Below, piece after piece: positions 9,901 through 21,800 of a stretch of 64,000 bases of DNA. This DNA is from Carex sylvatica (taxonomy: Eukaryota; Streptophyta; Magnoliopsida; Poales; Cyperaceae), in NCBI GenBank assembly GCA_964058845.1, contig CAXKVR010000154.1, positions 62,001 through 126,000 on the forward strand, given 5' to 3'. A program made the position numbers and the translations under genes. Below the pieces are notes generated by a model. The model made no database searches. It worked only from the letters and a program-made list of their open reading frames with translations, and was not told the DNA's origin. How positions within the stretch are numbered: position 1 is the first letter of the stretch; the number at the start of each line of letters is the position of its first letter.

Positions 9901-12900
9901 TTAAAAATTCAACCAGAGAACTTCTCTTTCCAAAACAATAGACTATAACAAACTATAAATATCATGTCACGCATAGATATTGTAAGCATTCTGGTTATAT
10001 TTATCAAAATCGGTGGTATGTGTTTTTAAAAAATATATTTAAATGGAAATTAATGTAGTATAGTTTCCCGAAATAGCTACTGCTATTCACCATGCTCTTT
10101 TTAGGACAGCTGCCATGGACTGCAAAACTGCTATTTGAACCTCGTGCACAACAATAATATAATTTTAGTTTTTAGTTTTTACAGAAGTACACTAATAAAA
10201 CATGATCAGTTTCCTTGGGAATGCACATGGAACAATAAAATGCAGAATAAAAAATTAGGTATAAGCTTGTTTAAAATTTCAGGTTCTTTATTATATAGCA
10301 CAAATAATTGTTTTACTGTCGTTAAGGTACATATAAAATTAAGTTAAATATCCGAGGCGCAGTGCAAATGCTATCTAATTCATTCTAGATCACACCGATG
10401 TGGAGTTTATTAGCCAGTATGGAAAAATTAATCACATGATTGAGTTGGATTATTTTGGTAGTTTCAAGGTTGCTCTCTTTAAGGGTGACTTAGTTGAAGT
10501 ACACAATGCCAGAGGAATAAAGAGTGAAATGGGAGTTCCTTCAGTCAATTTTCACCATTAATTCACACTGAAGCCAAAATGCTCTTTTTCTTCATGTAAA
10601 TCATTTGCAAAATATTTACTTTTTTTAATTTTGAAAAGACTAGCTTCAGTGTATGTTGTGGCTCAAAACAAAGAGGAATGAAAAAATAACAGAACAGACG
10701 TTCTTATATTCCGATAACTATTTGTAGTGCAGGATAAAAATCCTGAGTTGGGGACTTGTATATTTTATCCCAAAACTTTAATAAATTCTCCATTAACCTA
10801 ACAACGACCTGTCTTCTCATTCTAAGACTTTGGTTTGAGCTTAATAATTAATCAATGTTTTTACTGGTGAGGTTCAGAAAGTTACTTAAGTTCGTCAGGA
10901 AGAGAGTTGAGGACTGCCCTGATGTTAGAGGGGAAACAGGAGGGTCAATAAACCAAATTCGTATCCAGTAGGGTACCGCACAAGTGAATCTTTTAGAATG
11001 ATTCCCTAATTGGTGGATCCGGACCGTTCTTTTAACTTTGCATGAAACTCAAAGCACAAAGGGGCACTAGCCTGAATCTCAAAGCAGCTGAGAGTAAATC
11101 TCAAACAATAAAGTAGTGGGCCCCACCGTGGATTACTACAGAGGATACTGGTCCCAATAAACCATCATATCAAAGGCAGCCTCAGCTCGACAGACAAGAG
11201 GAACAACAGGAAGAAGAACACAGGGACCAAAAAGTGCATCAGGTGGGGAATGGAAATGCGCCTGTTATATACGTCATATCGTGAGGAACCGCACCAGGAG
11301 GAGAAAGAGAATGACACAGATAAAAGAGAAGGAAAAGGGCATCTATTAGAAAAAAATAACCTTCTAATGTTTTCTGTAATTTAGGATATTTCAAGTATAT
11401 TTTCACATAAGGTGGAAGAATCACTAAAAACATTATACTTTAACACCAAAAAGAAAGAAAGAAAATATTATTGTTGGATGGAGCCTCCCAGACCTTATTT
11501 TAATTATTGATAGTAATTTGTAAATACCGATTGGTTAAGCGTCTTACCATAACATTTTTTAATGGAATTCTAAAATGGCACATCATTGACTCAATATGGA
11601 ATGTGAATAATCATTAGTTCAACTGATAATATGAAAACATAAAAGAAACCTTGCAAAATACAGAAAACAATGAACTTGACTTTTACCAGATTGGTGTCGA
11701 TCCATATGCTGCTAGATGATGAAAAAGGGTAAAGGGGCGGATTGAAGGACCAATCCGTTTCTGACCATCGTGTAAAACAGTGCCTATTGCGATGGATTTG
11801 ATTTGTCGATCATCAAGATTGTATTCAGCAATGGGATTTGCCAGTACTCCAGTCAAGAAGTAGATGGAATTGCCTTTAATCGAAGGCAAGTCTTTGGAAG
11901 AGAGAACAAGGTTTCGTCCCCTGAAGCCGACTAAGAGAGCTAGGTCTCCAATATTATCGATCAAAATAAGCTGATTAGCCTCCAAATTGACCCTGAAAAT
12001 ATTGAATTTGTAATCTGTATGTTCAATGGGCTTCTTATCACCCCAATTCTTATGTATCAAAAAGATATCAGAGTTATATTCCAGAAGATAGTAAGTATTA
12101 TTAAGGCCACCACCATCCGGGATCTTTTCAGTAATCCGAAGTTTGACAGACTTGAGGTCTGGCTCAAATATATGTATCCCAATTTGATAATCCGTAAAGT
12201 ACCACTGGTCGTTGAAAAACAAGAAGCTGTTAGGAAAGTGTTCGAGGGTAATAGATTCCCAACTTAGGTCTCCTGGTTTAGCAAAGTAGACAGCTTGCCA
12301 AAATAGGGAGAAGAGCACGGCAGTGGGGCAATCACCGCCAGAGATTGAAATATTAAAACTTTTAATCATTGCAAGAATCTCCAATTTTGAAGAACTTGTC
12401 AATGTAGGCAAAGGTGGAAGATCAATTAGGTAGCGGGTGAAGGGGTTGAAGATCCGAACAATCCGGGTTGAATTATCGACCAGGATAAGAAGGCCGTCGG
12501 TGGCTGTGAAGATGGTATGAGAATCTAGCTCAGGAAGGCGGAGGAGGAGGGATCGGCCACTGCGGAGGTTGAAAAAGCGGCGGCGGTCGGCCATGTGGAG
12601 ATTAGCATCGCCATCTGTGAGCATTAACCAGTGCCGAGGGCGGAAGCATGAGGCGAGACTCCGCGGGGAGGCAGTCCGCGATCGCCATCCCTTGCATACG
12701 GCGCGGAAGCTGATGTAGTCGACCACGTCATCTGCCAGGAGGCACTTGGCGATTGGTTCAGCGAGATCTAGGGGAAGACATCGGGAAACCTTCAGGCGCT
12801 TGGCGATTGGTTCGGCGATATCTAGGGGAAGATTTCGGGAAACCTTCGTAGCTTCAAAACCCTCCATTTGCTGGACTTATTCGGGTCTAATTAAAACGTT

Positions 12901-12936
12901 TCTTTGTACAATTGTACTTGTGTTCTTTTGTGATGT
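6910..12936. repeat. ~6 kb segmental duplication, copy 1
   Basis: Matches 18864-24866 in direct orientation at roughly 98-99% by eye over most of its length. It starts at ATCCAATTGTTGCG and ends near TTTTGTGATGT. The non-coding part (6910-11682) contains no convincing gene. It holds a 60-bp segment absent from copy 2 (about 8852-8911), a GC-rich block at 8935-9100, and palindromes of the form CTTGGCAGCNNCTGCCAAG at about 9195-9315. The F-box gene lies at the right end. Confidence 0.95.
11683..12867 (-). CDS. F-box protein with DUF295 domain, copy 1
   Basis: A single-exon ORF of 394 aa. The F-box is at about residues 28-70 (LPLDLAEPIAKCLLADDVVD, then ISFRAVCKGWRS). The DUF295/beta-propeller-like region follows (FNLRSGRSLLLRLPELD, GLLILVDNSTRIVRIFNPFT, WYFTDYQIGIHIFEPDLKSV, and so on). 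F-box proteins join SKP1 and CUL1 in SCF E3 ligases and choose substrates for ubiquitination; substrates of this plant-specific family are mostly unknown. The N-terminus carries a degenerate duplication of the F-box start: residues ~8-22 resemble 27-41 (LDIAEPIAKRL against LDLAEPIAKCL). The frame is intact, with a full propeller-like C-terminus. Its paralogue lies 11.9 kb downstream. Confidence 0.88.
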   Translation of the reverse strand: MEGFEATKVSRNLPLDIAEPIAKRLKVSRCLPLDLAEPIAKCLLADDVVDYISFRAVCKGWRSRTASPRSLASCFRPRHWLMLTDGDANLHMADRRRFFNLRSGRSLLLRLPELDSHTIFTATDGLLILVDNSTRIVRIFNPFTRYLIDLPPLPTLTSSSKLEILAMIKSFNISISGGDCPTAVLFSLFWQAVYFAKPGDLSWESITLEHFPNSFLFFNDQWYFTDYQIGIHIFEPDLKSVKLRITEKIPDGGGLNNTYYLLEYNSDIFLIHKNWGDKKPIEHTDYKFNIFRVNLEANQLILIDNIGDLALLVGFRGRNLVLSSKDLPSIKGNSIYFLTGVLANPIAEYNLDDRQIKSIAIGTVLHDGQKRIGPSIRPFTLFHHLAAYGSTPIW

Positions 12937-13084
12937 ATATAGCCTCCAAAAACCTTGAAACTACATTATTCCCCTCTAAAATTTATAATATCATATTTAC
13001 CTCTCTTTCAAAAGCTCATAAATTTACTCTATTTATGGATTTTTCTATTAAAAGACTGAACATTCTCTTAAACATAATACTTAA
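12937..13084. repeat. sequence shared with 30481-30650
   Basis: Begins TATATAGCCTCCAAAAACC and runs past GACTGAACATTCTCTTAAAC. A diverged copy (about 80% by eye, with indels) occurs at 30481-30650, just after the right end of the probable Mutator-like element. It is either a further part of the large duplication or a dispersed repeat. It contains no gene. Confidence 0.75.
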
Positions 13085-13339
13085 AGGAAAGTGCTATTTT
13101 AAGCGCATAAATTTTAATTTTGAGTGCTAAGAGAATTATTTTAATTTTAATCCAATTTTACCTCTTATTAAATACCTTCTTATTTTGCTTCTAATTAATT
13201 CCTGCTATTAATTAAGAAAGTTAATAAAATGAGTACTTCTCCTAATAGAAAACTAATGTATTTGGTAGGAATGACATGCTATGCGCTGCACTGATGTTTG
13301 TCTATGGTATCTTGGTTCTATTACAGTCTAAATACATTT

Positions 13340-13392
13340 TACCTCACACACACACACACACACATACACACACATACACACACACATATATA
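13340..13392. repeat. (CA)n / (TA)n microsatellite
   Basis: An interrupted CA repeat running into TATATA, directly abutting the left end of the first fold-back MITE. Confidence 0.95.
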
Positions 13393-13818
13393 GAGAGAGA
13401 GACTAATATGCATTCAGCAGCATATGGGCCGAAGTGCTAGCGGTCCAAATTTAAAATTTTAAAATTCAAAAAGTCGATCTGAACCGTTAAATGTGATCTC
13501 TATATTGAAACGTGCTTGGAGACCAAATTTTACATTTTTCTAATTTTTTTTACTATTTATTAAGCCAATTTGAAAATTATTAATCCAACCGTGGCTTAAC
13601 AAACAGTAAAATCAGAAGCCACCGTGGATCAATGATTTTCAAAGTGGCTTAATAATTAGTAAAAAAATTCAGAAAAATATAAAATTTGGTCTCCAAGCAC
13701 ATTTTAATATAGAGATCACATCTAATGTTCAGATCGACTTTTTGGATTTTTAAATTTTAAATTTGAACCGGTAGCACTTCGGCCCATATGCTACCGAATG
13801 AATATTAGTCACTCGCTC
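13393..13818. mobile_element. fold-back MITE, copy A
   Basis: A palindromic element with arms over 180 bp. The outer ends are GAGAGAGAGACTAATATG and its near complement CATTAGTCACTCGCTC-type end. The inner arm carries the family core (AAGTCGATCTGAACCGTT and CTTGGAGACCAAATTTTA), present again inverted. An asymmetric centre contains AACAGTAAAATCAGAAGCC. It sits between TA-rich microsatellites and has no ORF. Copies B and C follow at once. Confidence 0.85.
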
Positions 13819-13825
13819 TATATAT

Positions 13826-13856
<31 letters not shown>

Positions 13857-14242
13857 GAGAGTGACTAATGTGCATTCGTATGCATATGGGCCGAAATACA
13901 TACGGTCCAAATTTGAAATTTCAAAATTCAAAAAGTCGATCTGAACCGTTCATCTTGTTCTCCATATTAATATGTGCTTGGAGACCAAATTTTACATTTT
14001 TCTAAATTTTTTTACTATTTATTAAGCCACTTTGAAAAATCAGCAGCCACCGTTGGATCAACAATTTTCAAAGTGGCTTAATAAATAGTAAAAAAATTCA
14101 GAAAAATGTAAAATTTAGTCTCCAAGCACATATTAATATGGAGAACAAGATGAACGGTTCAGATCGACTTTTTGAATTTTAAAATTTTAAATTTGAACCG
14201 TATGCATATCGGCCCATATGCATACGAATGCACATTAGTCTC
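13857..14242. mobile_element. fold-back MITE, copy B
   Basis: Same core as copy A, but the outer arms read GAGAGTGACTAATGTGCATT with GTATGCATATGGGCCGA. The outer arms match each other better than those of copy A. A (TACA)n/(TA)n tract (13819-13856) lies on the left and (TA)n on the right. Confidence 0.85.
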
Positions 14243-14264
14243 TATATATATATATATATTCTTG

Positions 14265-14690
14265 GAGGTTGGCTACAATGCTTATATAAGCATATCCCCA
14301 CATATGCTTATAACTCACTTTTGTGTTTTCAATGTCCAAATGGTCGATCGGAACCGTTCATCTTATTCTCCATATTAATATGTTCTTGGAGACCAAATTT
14401 TACATTTTTATGAATTTTTTTACTATTTATTAAGGCACTTTGAAAATCGCTGATCCAACGGTGGCTTAACAAAACTGGTAAAATCAGAAGCCACCATTGG
14501 ATCATAAATTTTCAAATTGGCTTAATAAATAGTAAAAAAATTCAGAAAAATGTAAAATTTGGTCTCCAAGAACATTTCAATATATAGATCACATCTAACG
14601 GTTCAGATCGACCATTTGGACATTGGAAACACAAAAATGAGTTATAAGCATATGTAGAGATATGCTTATATAAGCATAGTAGCCAACCTC
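14265..14690. mobile_element. fold-back MITE, copy C
   Basis: A 426-bp palindrome with termini GAGGTTGGCTAC / GTAGCCAACCTC. A 10-bp duplication TATATTCTTG flanks it (14255-14264 and 14691-14700). Its outer ~70 bp (ATGCTTATATAAGCATAT) are unlike copies A and B, although the inner core is the same. The 10-bp duplication and GAG termini suggest a Mutator-like (MULE) MITE. Confidence 0.88.
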
Positions 14691-14700
14691 TATATTCTTG

Positions 14701-15267
14701 TACATACTTGTTAGATCCCCGATTAATATTAACATAAGGTTTTACCATTTTGACGCAGACAAAAAATATGGTTGTTCAAACAACTTAATTTAAAAAATAA
14801 AAATAAATACAACACAAATACCTGCACACAAGAAGCAAAGTAGAAGAGAAATAAATTCTACATAAGTGTATCTTAGAACTGTTAAATCTTATTGCTTGTT
14901 ATCAATACCAATTTGGAATCGATAAAAAAAATCATAAAGAAAGATCTACAGTTGGCAACAAATTAGACCCGAAGTTTCAAAATGGTTTGATTCCAAGAAA
15001 TTAGCTAGACTATATTTTCATTAAAAGTTCAGAAATAAATAGTTTTAATTTTTTGTATTGATATTAAATTACAGATAAAATAAAAAAAATATGTTCAAAA
15101 CAATAATATGATAATCAACTTTTGATTTAGAGACGATGCTCTTCGTGTGAAAGATAGCAGGTTTGAAACTATACTTGACCTCCAACTTTAATAAAACAAA
15201 TTGTACTAAGTATTAAATAAGCTTGTATACCTAATCTTTTTTTAGATACTAGTCAAAATCCAAAGAA
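14701..15267. other. intergenic, nothing recognised
   Basis: AT-rich sequence between MITE copy C and the next TIR element. No ORF of interest and no repeat identified. Confidence 0.4.
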
Positions 15268-15268
15268 A

Positions 15269-15752
15269 GGACTAGGGCTGTAAACGAGCTAGCTCGGGCC
15301 TTGGCTCAGCTTGTTAATTTTGGCCTGAGCCTGGACCGAGCGAGCTGGACCTAGGTCTCTCAAGCCAAAAGTCTTGGCTCAATTTGTGACAAGTCAGTCT
15401 GAGCGAGCTCGCAAACTGACGAGCCGGCTCACTGGACTTTTGGCTGTTCAGAGCAGAGGTAAAATAGAAAAGGAGGCGGCAAAACTGCACGAGGTGGCGC
15501 GAGCCGCACAACTGCCCGAGGCAGTGCGAGTCTCAAACTTGGGGTCTCTTGCCGTTTGGAACTGGGACGCGCGACTACGTGAGCGGTGAAGTCACGGAGG
15601 TCGGAGTGGCGAAGTCACGGAGCCTAGAGAAGAGGAGGTCGAAAAGTTGGGAGGCAAGAGATGTGCGCCGCTAGAGGAGTTTGAACTGCTAAACCTAAAT
15701 CTAAATGGGTCGTATCCACGAGCTACGAACTTTTTTGACAACCCTAGAAAAA
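15269..15752. mobile_element. non-autonomous TIR element, internally rich in GAGCTCG-type motifs
   Basis: The left end CTAGGGCTGTAAACGAGCT pairs with a right end whose complement reads CTAGGGTTGTCAAAAAAG. The interior is GC-richer than its surroundings and repeats GAGCGAGCT-like words, a composition common in plant non-autonomous DNA elements. I could not settle a target duplication. No ORF with family resemblance is present. Confidence 0.5.
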
Positions 15753-16384
15753 ATAATTTAATTTTGAGAGAGAAAAAAACAACATTTATAGACTCTAAAT
15801 AATAAAATATGTTCTACAAATTCAATATCTAAAAAAATCAACTATCATATTATTTTTATGAGAATTAAATTGTTAATTAATCAACTTAAGATTATTTCCA
15901 TATTTTTTATTTTCAAGGCATCAACAATTATTTCCAAGGCAACTTAAGAAAGCATGTAACTTAAGAAAGCATCAACAATTAGGCATGTAACGTAATTATT
16001 GAGTATCGATGCTAGGTTCTATACAGGGGATACAAATACTCCATCAAGCTTATGGCAGAAATTGTGTTTGGCGCATGCATGTCACATGAATTTTTCGATC
16101 AAGATAAACAAAGAATACAAATAATCTCGATACGAATACGGATAGTCTCGGATATCTATGGCGTATAATTTTATAAGACAATCTGCTCTTTTGAATAATT
16201 ATTCAAAATACCCCTCTAAAATATTTGATAGATTGTTCTTATAGGATTCAAATTCACACTCACATTTTCTCTCTTCTATTTAATTACATCCTCTAATTTT
16301 AAAACATGAGAATAATATCAAGTTACTCTCCTTTTTAAACGATAGCTGATCAATCATATTAAATTGATCAATCATATTAAATTA

Positions 16385-16945
16385 GAGGTGAAAATGGAAC
16401 GGATAGCGATAAATCTATATCCATATTTTTTATTTATTTTTCAGATACGTTTATAGATCAAATATTTATTGAAAAATATAATATTATTAAAAAATACGGA
16501 TATGAATAACGATACGGATCGGATTGGAAATATAAAAATATTATTAAAAAACTATTAAAGCTCAAAATATTTATCTAATTATAATGATGATGGTGATGTA
16601 CTTTTTATCATAATATATATTAAACTATATGGTATATGAGGACTCAAATGCCCCCATTGATTTCATACTCTAATCATACTCCACATATTTATCTCAGATT
16701 TTAAAGTTCAAACAGAAGATTCGAACCGCTCAATGTGATATCCGCATTAAAATGTGTTTGGAGATCAAATTTTATATATTTTAGAATTTTTTTACCATCT
16801 TTTAAGATAGATGTAAAATCACAATTTTTCAGAAATTTTAGACCATCTAAAACAATGATTTTGTATCCATATTCAAATAGATATTCGAATATCAGATATC
16901 CACATCTAATTTTTCGAAATTGAATATTATCCACACCGTTTTCAC
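16385..16945. mobile_element. non-autonomous TIR element with GGTGAAAA ends
   Basis: Left end AGGTGAAAATGGAACGGATA and a right end complementary to GGGTGAAAACGGTGTGGATA. The interior repeats ATACGGATA-type words, a familiar plant repeat composition. A partial copy of the fold-back MITE core (about 16700-16850: GATTCGAACCGCTCAATG, TTTGGAGATCAAATTTTA) lies inside it. Confidence 0.5.
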
Positions 16946-17073
16946 CCTTATTTTAAATCCATAAACAAAATATTAAATAACTTCCGATGCATATAAACAA
17001 TTGGATCACAAAAGTTCAACAGAAGTTTGGTCCAAAAATCAAACTACAAAAATAACTAAATTAATTTGTGAAG

Positions 17074-17078
<5 letters not shown>

Positions 17079-17111
<33 letters not shown>

Positions 17112-17340
17112 TAAGTCTACCATACATTGCAATGCATAGGTACCTCTATGCATTGGACTATAAATTACGGATTCAAAGTCCAAATGACCGATCCAAACCG
17201 TTCATCTTGTTCTCCATATTAATATGTGCTTGGTGACCAAATTTTATATTTTTTGGAATTTTTTTACTATTTATTAAGTCACTTTGAAAATTACTGATCC
17301 AACGGTGCCTTTTGATTTTACTGTAACCGTTGCATCAGCC
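17079..17340. mobile_element. (TA)n tract and truncated fold-back MITE, copy E
   Basis: About 30 bp of TA repeat (17079-17108), then one arm of the fold-back family (GACCGATCCAAACCGTTC, GTGCTTGGTGACCAAATT) and a centre (TTTTGATTTTACTGTAACC) in the opposite orientation to copy A. The element stops near 17340 and no second arm is seen. The unidentified coding remnant begins at that break. Confidence 0.75.
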
Positions 17341-18400
17341 TCATTAATTGCATTATCTCTCTTGCGAGCCTTTTCTCGCGTGATGGGATCCGGTTGGTAC
17401 TATTTTGGCGCTGTAGGTATGGTCTTTCCTTGCTTTTCTGTCCTTAATACAGTATACCATCCTTTTCCAATACTGTTTTGGCATTCCAGTTGGGGTGTTA
17501 CTGCATAGTGAGAGAGTGTGATATCACCTATTTGAAATGATGTTTGTATCCGAGACAGTATAGTAATAGCGCCAACCTGCACTATGCTTTTTGTTTCATT
17601 GTTGGTGAAAGGGAACCAGTTGCCTTTTTGAGATTTGTTTGCTAGATTTTCTGTAGCCGGCTCTTCTTGTAGCTGTGTAGTAAAAGGTGTGGTTCCTTCT
17701 TCTTCTCCTTTGATCTTTATACCATTGTCAAGTTGAGCTTCTGAGTCAGAAAAATCTGAGAATGGATAAGGAGGTGATTCTGGTGGGCTAGACGGTTCAG
17801 CTGAGCTCATGTAGCGATGGTATTTGTCGTGTGCCGCTATCAACGAAACTCTATAGAAATTAGCGGTGCCTTCGGTCAGAGAAATTAGTGATCTTTTTTC
17901 ATTTGTGTTAAGTTTGGCCTCATCTGGTGTCCAATGATTGTATTCCCACCCCGCAATATGGATGTATATTTTCTTCCATTTGTTACCGAATGGCAGGGTC
18001 GTAGCCGGTGGAATTCGGTAGGTGATGTGATTGCCTGCTGGCATCCTCATCGATGTCGAAGTAGCGGAAAGACCATTCTTGAGATGCACCCCAGTCATTC
18101 CCTGCATTTATGACTAACTCATGTGATAGCCCAATTGGTAGCTGAAAAAGAAATATACCCTTAGAGTATTTGAGCGGTGCATATTAAATGTAAGAACCCC
18201 CGTATGTACTATATAAGTAGAATTGTACATCTCCAGGTACGCCCCCTCCGTTTTGGTTGCTTCCTTGGGCAACAACAAGGACTGATCGCTTGAGACCATC
18301 TTATAGATCCCGGTGTATCGCATTACGGCGCAGGTAGGTAACTCCCTCACCAACCGGTCGGGTGAGCAATGGGAATGGATCTGATATTGGCATGGTACTC
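17341..18400 (-). pseudogene. unidentified broken coding remnant, possibly viral
   Basis: GC-richer DNA with a 235-codon frame at 17400-18107 and a 79-codon frame at 18114-18353 on the minus strand. In the overlapping part another minus-strand frame reads through 18040-18140 as plausible protein (hydrophobic/aromatic pattern) before a stop near 17980. This suggests one gene broken by at least one frameshift. The longer frame is rich in Ser/Pro/Glu in its middle (acidic linker-like) and is followed by a segment with alternating hydrophobic residues. A CA- and CT-rich leader precedes it on the minus strand (about 18390-18540). I do not recognise the family. The leader and composition recall an integrated plant virus gene, but this is only an inference; no viral motif was identified. 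Confidence 0.4.
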
Positions 18401-18863
18401 AGGTTTTGTGTTGTTTTGTGGGATGAATTGTTAGTACTGTGATAGAGAGACTGGTTGGTGTAGTGTATACTCTGTTTTCCAATGCTTGCTTGGTTTTCTG
18501 GTTTCTGGTTTCTTTGGGTGTAGTGGTTGAAGGAAGAGAGAGAGAGTATTGTTTGTATGGCCAGGGTTAGTAGTGAAGTAAATGTCTATGAAGTATGTAT
18601 AGTCTCTTCAAGAACTTGCATTAAAGGAAGAAGGGTTTTTGTAAGGTACTGTTGTCGTAAAAAACAGTGTTTGAAGATTCCTAAACAGATATACTGTTGT
18701 TTCAAGGGAGAAAAGTTATAAGAAGGGTTTTTGGGATGGTGGTGGTTATGATTATAGAGTCGTAACACTCAGACTCCTGTCGAAACTATCGCCATTAGTA
18801 CGGCCCTCTCAGTACCTAAGAGCATCACTTTGGTTTTCGACCCTTCATTTCAAGTACTCTCCC
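18401..18863. other. leader-like sequence between the remnant and duplication copy 2
   Basis: Read on the minus strand it is rich in CA and CT and lacks long ORFs, like an untranslated leader of the 17.3-18.4 kb remnant. No TIR, LTR or tRNA was found. Confidence 0.3.
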
Positions 18864-21800
18864 ATCCAATTGTTGCGAAGCCTGGAACTGTTGTGCCAAA
18901 CTAATTGGATTCTAATTTGCACCTGAGGTCCGCTTGGTTTGTGCCCCAACCTATGCGAATCTGACAATACCTCTTGTTTAATTGAAAATTTAATGTGTAA
19001 ATAAATTGATGCGCCTTTAGGTACTAGTAAACGGTGGGCCTAATCTCTCTTTCTCCCAGGAGCTGATTTTAGGAACCACTTCACACTCTCTTTAAATCAG
19101 AACTTTGGACATGCACAACATCAACTGTCATGTGCCGCTGCAAAACAAGAGATGTGTTTGTTGTTATATGTTTGTAAATCTTTTCATTTTGTTTGGCAGA
19201 AATTGTGTTTGGCGTATGCCACATGAAATTTTCCGATCAAAATAAACAAGGAAACAAAAGTAGAATAACAATCAGCATTACCTATGGCGTCTAATAACGC
19301 ACCATTTAATGACAATGACAAATAAAATCGATAGATCACAAAATATTTAATGACAATAACAAATAAATATTCAGCAAACATATAAATATGAAGTCTAATC
19401 ACACACTGAATAACTCAGGTCAAGCAGTTAAATATCTCTAGCAACAGCATATAGTCCACTGGATGAAGAGGTAATTGCCTTCTGGAACATTGGGAAAGAA
19501 AAATAGATCGTAAAAGTAGAAATTGCATTCATGCCCTCTGGCGGTATATTTCACCATATAAATTAAATAGACCTTTAAAATATTGAAAAGATTGCATCAC
19601 CTACAATACATCACCAAAGTTTCACCATGTACTTTCAGTTCCTCTGTCCAGTTAATAAAAAATGCATGCAGTTATACAAAATCCCTACAAGCAATAAACA
19701 CCACCTAAGACTTAATTTCTGGTGGCAACAGATCGAGACAAAGATTCTACTGGCAAACTAGCAAGGGAAAATTATTAAGAATTGTATCTGGGGAGACAGA
19801 TAGTAGACAATGGCAAAGCTTGAAATGGTATAGAAAGGTCGACATTTTTCTTTTCTGAAATGTACAAATATAACAACCACATTAAGAACGTAAATTTAGT
19901 TGTTATGTTAGGAGTCTCGAACTAACTATACCACTTTGAGTGATGCCATGGAAGAAATTAAATTAGCCTCTGTTAATCAAAATACCTAAATTACCCATGT
20001 AATCTATGTAGCTTATAGACAGGTATATGACATCAGTTAGACTAAGGTAGCATGCATACTAAAAAGGGACCACCATTGTCATCCTTGCCATTTTGCTACG
20101 TAACCCGTAAACGAATGAAAGGACCAACAAACAAATTGATCTGATCGTGACCATAAATAGCAATTACCACACAGCTACTGCCATGAACTCAATTTCATTT
20201 AAATAGCCCTAAACCAGAGATCAACAAGCAAGAACAAATTATATTTTTGTTGAACGAGGCAAGGCAACAAGAATATACTAAGAGCGCAAGCACTCAAGCA
20301 ATGCAAGGGAATGGTGGGAAGTTAGGCGAATCAGGTATCAGTTTAATAGGCATAATTTAGAATGTCTAGGAAATATGAGCCAAGAAGTCGAAGAGCAATG
20401 AGTAAATTTTTTTTTTTTTTTTAATCTGACAGGCTCAAGTATTGGACCACTACTGTACAATACATGCATAATAGAGGTCGAATAAGCTAAAAGGGTATAC
20501 TGATTGTGTGTTTAGCACGTGAACTCGTGAAGTGGTTAGTTATTCGCTTTAATGCAACAACTAAGTGTATTAAGATGAAGTAAGGTGGAGTAAGTTAAAG
20601 TACCTCCATAAGTGAAGAACACCAAATTCCTTTATTTTGACATTTTTACCCTCACAAATTCACTTATATTACATGAGAACATTTTTGTCATTTTATTCAA
20701 TACACCTTCCCTGACTTCACTACTACCAAACACAAAGGGGGTGTTTGGTGGCAGAATAAGCTTAGGCCGGCCTAAGTTCTTTTTGTTTGGATGGAGCTTA
20801 ACTTGGATTAGGTCAGCCTAAACTTATTCCAACTGTCCGATTCGGGGCAAAAGAGTAGAGGAGCGAGCAGCGGGAGGCAAAGGTGTGGGCAGATGCGAGG
20901 ATGGGGGTGTGCGACGTGGGCAGATTGCGCGGGGTGGGGCCAGATCGCAGGTTAGCGCGGGGTGGGGCTGGGTGTGCTGTGTGAGCGGCAGGTGTAGTAA
21001 TGAGTTGAATACAAATCAGACATATAATGGCCAATTGAAGCTTAATAGCTTGAAGTTCAGTACAAATAATGAGAAGAGGGAGAGAGAAATTTGAGACTTG
21101 GCAGCCGCTATCAAGGTTTCTAAACGGAGAGAGACAGAGAGAGAGTTCTTGGCAGCTGCTGCCAAGAATTCAAAACAGATAGAGCCCTTCTTGGCAGCCA
21201 CTGCCAAGTTTTAGAGAGAGAGAGACAGAGACAGAGAGATACCTTGATGGAAGAAAAGCGAACTCTCGACCTTTGGGTAGCCAACAGTCCTAGGACTTCT
21301 TCCTAGCCAACTGTGCTACCTCCCCTTTCTCAACAATATCATTACAATATCAATAACAAAACTATGTGTAAATTCTAACCACACGTGTTCAGGACATGAT
21401 TTAGGAGAACACATCTGAAGATACAAAAAACTGGGTGCATGTGTTCAGAAAAACTTGTGGACAAATGTGTTAAATTCAACACTTAGTTTTTATTCTTTTA
21501 GCAAAACATCGTTATTTTTACTAAACCTAGGGCAGAATTAAAAAAGTTTAAACAATTATGCATAACACTTATTTAGATGGATATAAATACTGATAATATG
21601 CGGACATAAACATAGAATAAAATAGATAGTACCTTCTCTGTTTTCAGCCCTACAAAGAAGGCATTAACAAGATATACTAAAATTGACTGTACTTCTTTCG
21701 GAGATCCCACACTTCGGTACCAGGAGAGAACCATCTTTTTGGAAAATCCAAGAACTCATGATACATCACTCCAGTAGCCCTGCAATTCAAAAAGAAATTT

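Noticed and set aside
17400..18107. Caulimovirid movement protein identification
   Set aside because: I considered it because of the leader and position, but the conserved 30K-type movement motifs could not be found in any frame.
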